Of a stretch of DNA of 64,000 nucleotides, positions 22,431-33,062 are shown in pieces. The stretch is from Saussurea involucrata (Eukaryota; Streptophyta; Magnoliopsida; Asterales; Asteraceae): assembly GCA_033807775.1 (NCBI GenBank), contig CM066327.1, positions 89,351,295-89,415,294 of the forward strand. The letters run 5' to 3'. Within the stretch, counting starts at the first letter, position 1, and every line of letters begins with the position of its first letter. Both the position numbers and the translations under genes were made by a program. Below the pieces are notes generated by a model. That model had not been told where the DNA came from. It saw only the letters and a program-made list of their open reading frames with translations, and searched no databases.

Positions 22431-25400
22431 TTACTCTTCAAAGTTCAGCATTCCAAGCTCGCTGATGAGAAAGTTGAATCTTGTCTCATCAAGAGGTTTG
22501 GTGAACAGATCAGCTAACTGATAATCAGTTGGGATAAAGTGAAGTTCTATATCACCATTCATCACATGACCTCTGATAAAATGACACCTGATTTCGATGT
22601 GTTTTGTCTTTGAGTGTAGCACTGGATTGTTGGCTATAGCGATGGCACTTGTTCTGTCGCAATAGATTGGAATTTTTGAGAGCTGAAAGTCATAGTCCAG
22701 TAGTTGATTTCTCATCCACAAGACCTGAGAACAACAGCTTCCAGCGGCTACATACTCAGCTTCAGCAGTTGAGGTGGACACTGAGTTTTGCTTTTTACTT
22801 GTCCAACTCACCAGCTTTCCACCCAGGAGCTGACAGCCTCCTGTGGTGCTTTTCCTATCCAATTTGCAACCTGCAAAATCACTATCTGAATAGGCGATTA
22901 GATCATACCCTGAGTCTTTGGGATACCAAAGACCTAGGTTCATAGTACCCTTAGGTAACGAAAGATTCGCTTTACAGCGATCATATGAGATTCCTTAGGT
23001 TCAGCTTGATATCGTGCACACAAACAGGTTGCACACATAATATCGGGTCGGCTAGCTGTAAGATACAAGAGAGAGCCGATCATCCCACGGTACAGCGTGA
23101 CATTAATAGGTATTCCACTTGAATCCTTGTTTAGTGTCAGCGGTGGTGCCATAGGGGTTTTCATAGCTGAACTCTGAGTTAAATCGAATTTCTTCAGCAT
23201 ATCTTTAACATACCTTCCCTGATTAATGAAAGTTCCTTTTTCATTTTGCTTTATCTGAAGACCAAGGAAATATGTTAGTTCACCCATCATGCTCATTTTA
23301 TACTCTTCTTTCATTCTATCAGCGAAACGAGTACAAAGGTCAGGGTTAGTAGAACCAAATATAATGTCATCAACATATATCTGAACAAGAATGATATGAC
23401 CTTTCACTATTCTGAAAAATAGAGTTTTGTCGATTTTACCTCGCTCAAATTTTTCAATATGGAGATAAGTAGAGAGAGTGTCATACCATGCACGTGGAGC
23501 TTGCTTTAAGCCATAAAGTGCCTTATCCAGTTTATAAACATAACCTGGACGCTTAGGATATGAGAATCCTGGAGGTTGTTCCACATAGACTTCTTCATTC
23601 AGCTTTCCATTTAGAAACACTGACTTAACATCCATCTGATACACTTTGAAGTCTTTGTGTACAGCGTATGCTAAGAATAGACGAATAGATTCTAGTCTTG
23701 CTACCGGAGCAAATGTTTCATCGTAATCTATGCCTTCCTCTTGTCTGTATCCCTGAGCAACAAGTCGAGCCTTGTTGTGGGTTACAGTTCCATGTTCGTC
23801 CAACTTGTTTCGATAGACCCATTTAGTGCATATCAATGTTTTGTCAGTTGGTCTTCGAACAAGTTTCCAAACTTTGTTTCTTTTGAATTCAGTCAGCTCT
23901 TCTTGCATGGCGCTGACCCAGTTTGGATCTTTGAGGGCTTCATCTATTTTCTTTGGTTCAATCAGAGAAATAAAGTTAACAAATAAACAAATATTACCTG
24001 CACTTCGTCGAGTCTGAACACCAGCGTTTGGATCACCAAGAATTTGATCAATTGGGTGATATACAGTCCATCGCTGAGCAGGAGCATAAGTCACTGACTC
24101 AAATTGAACTGGAGGAGCTGAAGATGAAGCTTCAGCAACTTCTGGAATATCAGCCAAGAGAGGAGTAGGTGCAGATGTCATCTCATTCACTGATTGCTGA
24201 GAAGTAGATGGAATGTCTGAGACATTTGGTTCAGAAGCAGGTATAGTGTTTAAAGGAATAGCTGAGACCCATGATGTTTCAGCTTTACTATTCTGCATGT
24301 TTAGGATGATAGTAGGACTATCATCTTCAACTGTATGAGTATGAGGAGTGGGAATATCTTCTGAATCACCAAGATGAGAAAACATCCATTGATTCAGTTC
24401 TTCAGTATCAGCGGACGGTTTAGAGTTCGCTGAACGGGATTCGTCAAAAGTGACGTGAATAGTTTCTTCTACAGTTTGTCTTCTTCGATTGAAGACTCTG
24501 AAGGCTTTGGAGATTGAAGAATATCCAAGAAGGATTCCATCATCAGCCTTAGGATCAAACTTTCCAAGGGCATCTCTGTTATTCAGTATGAAACACTGAC
24601 ATCCAAAGATTTGAAGAAAGCTAATTGAAGGCTTTCTCCCATGAAAAAGTTCATAGGCTGTCTTATTGAATCTTTTGACTATCAACGACCTGTTTTGCGT
24701 AAAACAAGCAATGTTGATAGCTTCTACCCAAAACTGAGTAGGCAGGTGAGAATTGTTGAGCATTGAACGTGCAGCTTCATTAGTAGTTCTATTTCTTCTT
24801 TCAGCGACTCCGTTTTGTTGCGGTGTTCTCACTGAAGAAAATTTGTGAGAAATACCCTTGCTCTCAAAGAAGGAATCAAGAGAATTGTTTTTGAATTCAG
24901 TCTCATGATCACTCCTTATTGAGCGAACGGTCAAGGTGTTCAGGGTTTCCATCTTTCGAACAAAGGTGATGAGTTCTTCAGGGGTGTCACTCTTAGAACG
25001 GAGAAACATAACCCATGTATAGCGAGAGAATTCATCAACTATGACCAGCGTATATTTCTTTCCAGCGATGGATTGTTTGTTAACAGGGCCAAACAAATCC
25101 ATATGGAGAAGTTGTAGAGGAGATGACACTGAGGATACTTGCTTTGACTTAAAGCTTGCTTTGGTCTGCTTGCCTTTTTCACACGCTGAACATAAGGACT
25201 TTTTGACGTATGAGTGTTGAGGTAGACCAGTGACTAACTCTTTTGTAGAAAGAGTGTTCAGTGTCTTGAAGTTTAGATGAGAGAGCCTCTTATGCCATAG
25301 CCAGTTGACATCAGATGAGGCTTTTGAGAAGAAACAGGAGTTCTCAGTGGTTGTTGAGTCCATGTTTATTACATAAACATTTTCCAAACGATAACCGCTG

Positions 25401-25678
25401 AGAGCTATCTTCTCCTTTTTGTCAGCGACAAAGCAGGATTCCTTGGTAAAGATTACCTTGTTATTCATGTCGCAAAGCTGACTGATGCTTAGAAGATTAT
25501 GCTTCAGCCCTTCAACATATGCGACTCTTCTGAAGGTTGTTGTACCATTAGATAGCCTTATCAACAATAGCTGATGATCTTGGCTTGTCAGTAATGGACA
25601 TAGGTTTATTCTTTCTGAATATTTTCTTTTTGGCGAATCTCCTGAACTTTTTAGTGAGTAGAGCCAAAGATTCATCAA
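22431..25678 (-). pseudogene. Copia pol: GAG-pre-integrase, integrase, RT, RNase H (element 1)
   Basis: The main ORF is 22940-25678 (912 codons). In order: a GAG-pre-integrase region; the integrase HHCC finger (WHKRLSHL, about residue 125); integrase core motifs MDLFGP (D, about 195), RSDHETEF (D, about 257) and GVAERRNRT (E, about 290); reverse transcriptase with YQMDVKSVFLNG and YVDD (about 768). RNase H is in a second frame, 22431-22943, with SDSDFAG, AEAEY and CDRTSAI. A one-base deletion near 22951 separates RT from RNase H, so the polyprotein is broken. The protease and zinc-knuckle part of gag are missing: the ORF's N-terminus is fused at about 25560 to gag sequence. Element 2 retains the missing part (about 27770-29340). 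Confidence 0.93.
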
Positions 25679-25739
25679 GATCTGAAGAGTCAGAATCTGA
25701 TGACCTTTCAGAGTTACTCTACAACTCAGTGATAGTGAC

Positions 25740-26482
25740 CTAGGGTTGCTGAGTAGAAGGTTCCTCTGAGATTAAAGCAATAAGGGTGCTTTTGGAATCT
25801 TTTACAAGATTCTTCTTAAGATGATTCGATTGCTCATGATTCAGCATCGTGCCATATAAGGTAGAAAGGGTCATTGATTTTAGATCATTTGACAGCTTGA
25901 GACACATAGAATAACTGTCCCAGCTTTCAGGTAAACATTCTAAGAACTTTGTCAACACTTCAAAGTTAGAATATTCCTTACCAACAGTTTTTAGATCTAT
26001 TATTAAACAGTTAAAACGTTGGTGTACTTCAGAGAGAGTTTCATTCTTACCACAAATGAAGCTTTCAACTGTCTTACCAGGTTGATCTTTCGAGAGTCCT
26101 GGACTTCAGAAGTACCTTCATACTGAACACAGATTGTGTCCCACATAGCTTTTGAGGTTTTTAGTTTCATGACGGAATGGTAGACTTCGTTAGGAAGAGC
26201 CATGGAGAGTATGGATCTGGCTTTGGTGTCGATAGCCACTTTCTTCTTATCTTCATCAGTCCACATATGAATTTCCTTAGGAATCAGCCTTTCTGGAATA
26301 GCAGGTCTATTCTCAGCGGCTGGAACTGCAGCATCAATTCTTACAGGAATATATGAGCCGGTTTCAAGATAATAAGGCATAGTAGGGTCTACACCTTCTA
26401 AGAAGAGAATCATCCTATTTTTCCATAGATTAAAATTATCTCTGGAGAATCTAGGGGTTTTTTGCAAGAGAACCATTGTCAA
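25740..26482 (-). pseudogene. Copia gag, element 1, frameshifted
   Basis: 26003-26482 encodes the N-terminal gag (UBN2/retrotran-gag type: FNLWKNRMILFLEGVDP, then MWDTICVQYEGT). 25740-25958 carries the following helical part in another frame. Zinc knuckles are absent, lost with the deletion that fuses gag to GAG-pre-integrase. Confidence 0.88.
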
Positions 26483-26578
26483 TATAGTTTGTGTTTGTGT
26501 TGGTAGACATTTTAAGAAATAGCAAGGAAGAGAAATCTTAGTATAGATCAGATCTTGTTTATGAGATTAAACAAATCT

Positions 26579-26590
26579 GCTCTGATACCA
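26579..26590 (-). other. Copia primer-binding site, element 1
   Basis: The minus strand reads TGGTATCAGAGC, complementary to the 3' end of initiator tRNA-Met, two bases inside the LTR at 26593. It fixes the orientation of element 1 as minus. Confidence 0.92.
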
Positions 26591-26592
26591 CT

Positions 26593-27562
26593 TGTTGGTC
26601 CCGAAGGGCTATACAAGTTTGTAGAAGGGGGGGTTGAATACAAACACACAGATTTTACTTTTCTAAATTGTTTATTGATAAATCATTAACAATTTACAGC
26701 TTGTTGTAGAACAAGATTAAGGATAGACCTAAATCTAAACAAGTTGGAACACTAAGTTTTCTTGCACTAAGAAAGAGAAGGAAATTACTAATAATAACCT
26801 ATCTCAAGATAAGAAAGATGACTTGACCAGAGTTAGCAAGTGACTCGTCCAGAGTTTTTGAGTGCTTCAAAAATGAAGCTGGGGTCCTTCTTATATACTG
26901 CATGCATTTAATGCATGGCAGTTTATACTTTACACATGGCAGCAGCTCATTGGTTGTATGCCATTGACCTTTGTAGACAACCTTAGTAGCCGCATGTTTG
27001 AACAGTGTAGTATCAGAGTGGTTGTACGATTTCAGACAATAAGGAGGTTCTTTTCTGACATATCGTACGGAGTCGTGCAAGGGTGGTTAAGACAAAAGTA
27101 CTTTGTACGGAGGACTTCATGATCAGCTTACGTTGATTCAGCGCTTTATCATTCTTTATCAGTGAACGACAAAGTTCAGCGATAGCTGAAGTCTTGTACT
27201 TGATACTTCACATTGAGTGGACAAATCTGAGTCTTCACTGATCCGCATCAGTTCATTAGGAGACTTGTCGCTGGTTCTTGAGCTTGATCTTCGACTTCAG
27301 CGTAGAACCTATGTTGACATGAAACTTGTCTTCAGGGATTATAAGTAAACAACTAACTTATCAGCGATCACCATAAGGACTGAACAGGCTCAGAGCATTA
27401 TGATGAACAGTGTTCGCTGAATGTTTAATCTAAAGAGCGAGAGTTCCTATCAGCGGTACTGTAAGGTCTTAGTACTTATCAGCGATAGTGAAACTCTAAT
27501 ATATTGTTTACTTATAATTTTCACTAAGTATATAAGAGAGGGTCATTATCAAATCACTGAGG
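26593..27562 (-). mobile_element. Copia LTR, middle copy (end-truncated)
   Basis: Homologous to the LTR at 16153-17134, but missing its last 13-14 bp (ggtttggatcaaca). At about 27562 it joins GAG-pre-integrase sequence of element 2 through the shared trinucleotide AGG. It acts as the 5' LTR of element 1 and stands where a 3' LTR of element 2 would be. Confidence 0.9.
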
Positions 27563-27983
27563 AGTTCTTAGTGGTTGTAGAGTCCATGTCTATAACATAA
27601 ACATTTTCCATACGATAACCGCCGAGAGCTATCTTCTCCTTTTTGTCAGTGACAAAGCAGGATTCCTTAGTGAAAATCACTTTGTTATCCTTGTCACACT
27701 GCTGACTGATGCTTAGAAGATTGTGCTTCAGTCCTTCAACGTATGCGACTCTTCTGAAGGTTGTTGTACCATTTGAGAGTACACCAAACCCTCGGGTATG
27801 GCCTTTTCTGTTTCCACCGAAGGTCACTGAGGGACCCTTCTCTTCCTTATATTCAGTGAGCAGGTTTTTCTTTCCAGTCATGTATCTAGAGCATCCGCTA
27901 TCAAGATACCAGATACCCTTTCTGGCCTGCAAACAAAGGAAGATTAGTTTGACTTGGGCACCCATTTTACTATGGGCCCACAC
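27563..27983 (-). pseudogene. Copia protease and GAG-pre-integrase fragment, element 2
   Basis: It contains the aspartic protease motif DSGCSRYMTG (canonical Asp-Ser-Gly), then the VLSNGTTTFRRVAYVEGLKH region. The frame shifts relative to the upstream gag near 27950. Everything beyond the start of GAG-pre-integrase (integrase, RT, RNase H, extra gene) is deleted at 27562. Confidence 0.88.
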
Positions 27984-30288
27984 TTGTCAGTGGTGGTAGA
28001 GGAAGTGGAAGGTTCAACAATATTCGCAGCATTTGAAGATTCAGCTTCAGAATTATTCTTCACTTTGGTTAATTTCTTAACCTCAGTGGTCTTCTTTGCC
28101 TTGGGGGCAGTAATCTTCACCTTAGCTAACTTTTCAGCTTTGGTGACTGTGGGGCACTTACTAGCAATGTGATCGGTAAGTCCACAGTGATAACATTTCC
28201 TATAGCTAAAAGTAGCTTTAGGACCATTTGCATGCTTACTCGTTAATTTTAAATGAGCAGGGCCAGCACCAAGTATACCCTTGGCATTGGAAATGGGAGG
28301 AACAATTAGTTCTTCGGATTTCTTACCAATAATATCCACTCTTGTTCTAGGAGTAGATCGCTGAATAAATCCAGGGATCTTATTCTTAGAAGTAGAGGGA
28401 TAACTCACTGAAGCTTTAGAAGCATTCAGCTTTGGTACAAAGGTACCCTTATGAGGTTTTTGATTTAAAACTTTTTCTTTGCCCTTACCTTTAGAAGTTA
28501 AGGTAGGTTTTTCCTCGGGGATGGGAGTTTTTGAAGAGGAACACTGAGATGAGGAAGTGTCAGGGATTGAGGACACAAACATTCCAAACTTAAGCATGGA
28601 ATGATCAGTGGTTGGTTCTTCAGCGTCAACTTTGTAACCAAGACCACGTTTGTCACTCAGGGGAACCTGAGACTTAATTATCTCAGTGATCGTTGTTGAG
28701 GATTTACACCATCCTTCAACGGTACCTTTTTCAGCTTTCAATGCATCGATAGCTTCTTCGCGCTCGATTTTGACTAGTTGATTTATATGAACCTGATCTT
28801 TTAAATCTTCTTCAATTTTAGAAAGCTTTTCTATTTGAAGGTGACAGTTTTTAAGCTGTTCAGCGAGATCAAGGTTTTGATTTTCAACAACAGTTTTGCC
28901 ATTCATGGCATCATATAAACTCATAGTCAGGAGATCGATCTTTCGAAGACTATCAGCTTCATCAATATCTGAAATGTGTGTAAAGAAAGAAGGTGATACC
29001 TTGGAGGTAGAGGTTGAAGTAGAGGGAATGTCAGAATTTTCTTCCTCTTCTTCAATTTTTGCCATGAGGCAGAGATTGGCCTCATCATCATCTTCTGAGT
29101 CAGATGATTCTTCTTCATTAGAGGCAGCCCAGTTAAAGTCAGCGACCAAGCCTTTGCCTTTCTTCTTAAAGCTTTTCAGCTTTGAATATTTTCTTTCAGC
29201 TTTTTGTACTTGTCATCTCTGGCCCTGGGGTTAGAGGATTTCTTGGAGAAAGCTGAGGGTTTATAGACTTTCATTGACCTGCATTCACTAGCAAAGTGTC
29301 CTACTTTTTCATAGTTAAAGCAGGTAGCAGTAGCCTTATCAACAGGGGTTGATGATCTTGGCTTGTCAGTGAGTGCAAGAGGTTTATTCCTTTTGAAGTT
29401 ACTCTTTCTAGCGAATCTCCTGAACTTATTAGCCAGGAGTGCCAGAGATTCATCAAGATCTGAAGAATCAGCATCTGATGAGCATTCAGAGTTAGTTTCC
29501 AACTCAGTGATAGTGATTGTAGATCGCTGAGTGGAAGGTGACTCTAAGAGTAAACCAACAGGTGTGCTCTTGGAATCTTTTACAAGATTCTTCTTAAGAT
29601 GGCACGACTGCTCATGATTGAGCATAGTGCCATATAAGGTAGAGAGAGTCATAGATTTTAGATCCTTTGATAGCTTGAGACACATTGAATAACTGCCCTA
29701 GCTTTCAGGTAAACATTCTAAGAACTTTGTCAGAATTTTAAAGTTAGAATATTCCTTACCAACGGTTTTCAGATCTATAATTAATCAGTTAAACCGCAGA
29801 TGTACTTCAGAGAGGGTTTCATTCTTACCACAAATGAAGCTTTCGTACTGTCTTACCAGATTGATCTTTCTTGAGTCCTGGACTTCAGACGTACCTTCAT
29901 ATTGAACACAGATTGTGTCCCACATGGCTTTGGAGGTTTTCAGGTTCATGACGGAATGGTAGACTTCGCCAGGAAGAGCCATAGAGAGGTTAGATATGGC
30001 TTTAGTGTCGATAGCCACTTTCTTCTTATCTTCATCAGACCAATTGTGAGGTTCCTTAGGCACGACTCTTTCAGGAATGACAGCTCTAGTAGTAGTGCCT
30101 GGAACTTCAGGATCAATTCTAATAGAAATATATGGGCCATTTTCGATGTAATAAGGCATAGTAGGGTCTACACCTTCTAAGAAGAGTATCATCGTATTTT
30201 TCCATAGATTAAAGTTATCTTTGGAAAATCTAGGGGGTTTTGCAAGAGAACCATTGTCGATATAGTTTGTGTTTGTGTTGGTAGCCAT
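27944..30288 (-). pseudogene. Copia gag, element 2, in three broken frames
   Basis: The start MATNTNTN is at 30288. Segments are 29785-30288 (N-terminal gag), 29176-29685 and 27944-29149. The first zinc knuckle reads CFNYEKVGHFASEC, with the second Cys replaced by Tyr. The second knuckle CYHCGLTDHIASKC is a complete CX2CX4HX4C. Coiled-coil sequence separates them. Stops and frameshifts near 29780 and 29160 make it non-coding as it stands. Confidence 0.88.
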
Positions 30289-30356
30289 TATGAGAAATAG
30301 CAAGGAAGAGAAAAGATTAGTATAAGCAAGATCTTGTTTATGAGATTAAACAATCT

Positions 30357-30368
30357 GCTCTGATACCA
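30357..30368 (-). other. Copia primer-binding site, element 2
   Basis: The minus strand reads TGGTATCAGAGC, two bases from the LTR at 30371. Initiator-Met tRNA type. Confidence 0.92.
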
Positions 30369-30370
30369 CT

Positions 30371-31328
30371 TGTTGGTCCCGAAAGGGTTATACAAGTTTG
30401 TAGAAGGGGGTTGAATACAAACACACAGATTTTACTTTTCTAAATTGTTTATTGATATTTATCAAACAATTTACAACTTGTTGCGGAACAAGATTAAGGA
30501 ATAATCCTAATCTAAACAAGTTATGAGAACACTAAGTTTCTTGCACTAGAATTAAGACAAAAAGGAGATAAGAATATTAAAGATTAATATTCTAACACAA
30601 AGTAGTAGAGAGAAGAAGATGGCCGAGCACTTCAATTCTGAAGTAGGGTTCTTCTTATATACTGCATGCATTTAATGCACAACAGTACAACTTTACACGT
30701 GGCAGCAGCTGATTGGTTGCATGGTTTGACTTTTGTAGACAACCTAGTAGCCGCATGATGAACAATGTAGAATCAGAGTTGGTTGTACGATTCTGGACAA
30801 AAGGGATGTCATATTCTGACATTTTTGTATGGAGGCGTGCAAGGGGAAAGACAAAAGTAACTTGTAAAAGAAGACTTCATGATCAGCGTTCGCTGAATAG
30901 ATCTTTATCAACGAGTGATAAAGTTCAGCGTTCGCTGAAGTCTTCTACTTGAAACTTCACGTTGAGTGGACAAATCTTGGCTTCGTTGATATCCGCATCA
31001 GTTAATTAGAAGACTTGTCGCTGGTTCTTTGGCTTGATCTTAGACTTCAGCGTAGAACATAGTTGACGTGAAACTTGTCTTCAGGGATCATAAGTAAACA
31101 ACTAAAATCATCAGCGATCATCAACAAGACTGAACATGCTCAGAGCTTTATTGATGAACAGTTTCGCTGAATGTATAATTTAGTGAACATAAGTTTCCTA
31201 TCAGCGGTACTGTAGAGACATAGTACTTATTAGCGATAGTGAAACTCTAATACATATTGTCTACTTACAATTTTCACTAAGTGTTTCTTAAAGAGTCATT
31301 ATCAAATCACTGAGGGTTTGGATCAACA
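30371..31328 (-). mobile_element. Copia LTR, 5' LTR of element 2
   Basis: 958 bp, complete termini TGTTGGTCC...GGATCAACA on the plus strand. It is more diverged from the other two LTRs than they are from each other, with several small indels, so it is older or from a different copy. A minus-strand TATA box (AGTATATAAGAAG) lies near 30653-30662. Confidence 0.92.
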
Positions 31329-31850
31329 TAGGATACAAAGTTTACCACGTTACACAATTCTTCTTAATAACATGTAACTGGAACTTGACATCTCGGGAAA
31401 TATCAAGTCTCATTTTTTGTTTGGGTCACGTCAAATCCGTATAAAATAAATATATTACATGAAACATACAATCAGTTTCTACTTTCGAATAAAATATACT
31501 AAGCCTCTTTGATTTAATCATAATCACCCATATTACTATATTAGTCGTTACCCAAGTAAAAGTCTGTTTGTTAGCAGCTTAATGAACTCATAACTTATCG
31601 GCTAGCTATATATATATATATATATATATATCTGTTTGATAGTGGCTTAATGATATAGAAAATGACTTATTCAACAGCTTTTAGGAGAGACTTTATACAA
31701 AAAACCAAGTTTTTCTCCAAAGGCCCCTCTCAATTAAAAAAACACAATCATTCTATCTTTGAAAAGAATCCTCCTAAATAAAACCTTCCTAACCTATACA
31801 GACAATTTAATCCACACAAATAATTTTACTTAAATAACACTTAGGGGCTG
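31329..31850. other. Spacer with (TA)n microsatellite
   Basis: AT-rich sequence without coding potential. A (TA)n run lies at 31607-31631. Confidence 0.7.
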
Positions 31851-31853
31851 TTT

Positions 31854-32778
31854 ACTAGCTGCTGACCAGACTGACCCGGTCACCAAATCTGACTCGGTCA
31901 GCAGTCAGTGCGTTTACCAAATCCCGGATCTGGCCGACATCTGACCGAGATACTGACCGAGATCTGACTGAACCAGCTTTAAAATCATGCTGACCCGGAT
32001 CAGTTTTCTTTTTGCCACAGAGCCCCCTTTCTTGCGATTAGGTTTAGGTATTCCATTGCCATTCTCCTCCTCCCTCAATCAACTCGAACAAGAAGACATC
32101 TCTTATTTCAACCATGAGTTTCTTCAAAGCATGGGAATCGCCATAGCCAAACACAGGCTTGAAGTCTTGAAGCTAGCAAAAGGGTCAACTGGTGGTTCAC
32201 ACCTAATGGCTAAAATAATAACAGCCATCAAGAAGACCAAAAGAAGCTTGGATGGTTATGTTCGCACATGGATTCAATGTTTCCGCAATGACTCGGCGGC
32301 GACGGCATCTTTGGTCGTGGTGCAGAAGCGGAGGAGTTACAGTTCGAGATGGAAAGTTGGCATATGAAGAGAAACAACAGATTGGTGACGTTAGCGGCGA
32401 AACAAGGTGGTTCTGGTGGTGCTACACTTTTGCTCAGTCTCACTAATGGTCACAGTGGCGACCTGTGGTGGTTAAATCTGGTGGTGCTAAAGGGAGAAAA
32501 GGGTTTTTGTGTTTTTGCTTCAATCCCTCAAATTTCTCTGAACAAAGGGTTTAACTAAAAAAAAACCCTCGATTGAAAAAAGCAAAAGCAATGATTTATA
32601 CTAGAAAAATAATTACTTGTAATTTAACATATAATTATAAAAGGGTTAAAATGGTCTTTTTTGTTGGTAAACACTTACCAAAAAACACTTGGTAAACATT
32701 CTTACTCGGACAACACTTACTCGGGACAACACTGTTATCCGGACAGCACTTACCCGAAAAGAGTTAGTAAACGGCCCC
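31854..32778. mobile_element. PIF/Harbinger-type element carrying a gene fragment
   Basis: The terminal inverted repeats are GGGGCTGTTTACTA and its near-complement TAGTAAACGGCCCC. They are flanked by the trinucleotide TTA at 31851-31853 and 32779-32781. A TTA duplication with GGG-starting ends is characteristic of PIF/Harbinger and Tourist elements. The 925-bp element has no transposase, and its middle part is host-gene-derived. Confidence 0.82.
32070..32460 (+). pseudogene. Captured SAM-domain gene fragment
   Basis: In frame around 32080-32190 it encodes ISYFNHEFLQSMGIAIAKHR followed by LEVLKLAK. This is the C-terminal half of a plant sterile-alpha-motif domain. An IKKTKRSL...VRTW segment (about 32217-32271) follows, as in plant SAM-domain proteins. 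Further downstream, coding-like sequence continues in other frames (KRNNRLVT...AKQGG, about 32360-32410), so it is frameshifted. It lacks the N-terminal half of the domain and any start of its own. The family assignment is from recognition of the motif. Confidence 0.65.
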
Positions 32779-32781
32779 TTA

Positions 32782-33062
32782 GTTAAAAAAAAAAAAAAAA
32801 AACCAGCCAAATTGTCCACGGTCCTAGTTTGGTTTAATTATTCGATAGTTGGGTCAAACAGATCGGAATCGGATCCTGAAAATACAAAACCAGCCCATTA
32901 TAGACAAATGGCCCAAATACTTGGCACGTGCAATTGGTGTTCTTCTAGTTTATTTTTCTTTCGCTGGTAGACAGAGTAGAGTACATTCAAAGAGGAACCC
33001 AACGACAAGCGCCCGCCCGGTGACACCCTCCAAAATCGGAGAACCAAACCCTAAGCAAAACC
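32782..33062 (+). promoter_or_regulatory. ARP4 upstream region and 5' UTR
   Basis: A poly-A run lies at about 32786-32803. Site II-like TGGGCY elements appear as GCCCA on the plus strand near 32893 and 32909, and a CACGTG G-box lies near 32934. Site II elements are common in promoters of constitutively expressed plant genes. The Harbinger element ends immediately upstream, so the promoter is short or extends through it. Transcription start not determined. Confidence 0.45.
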
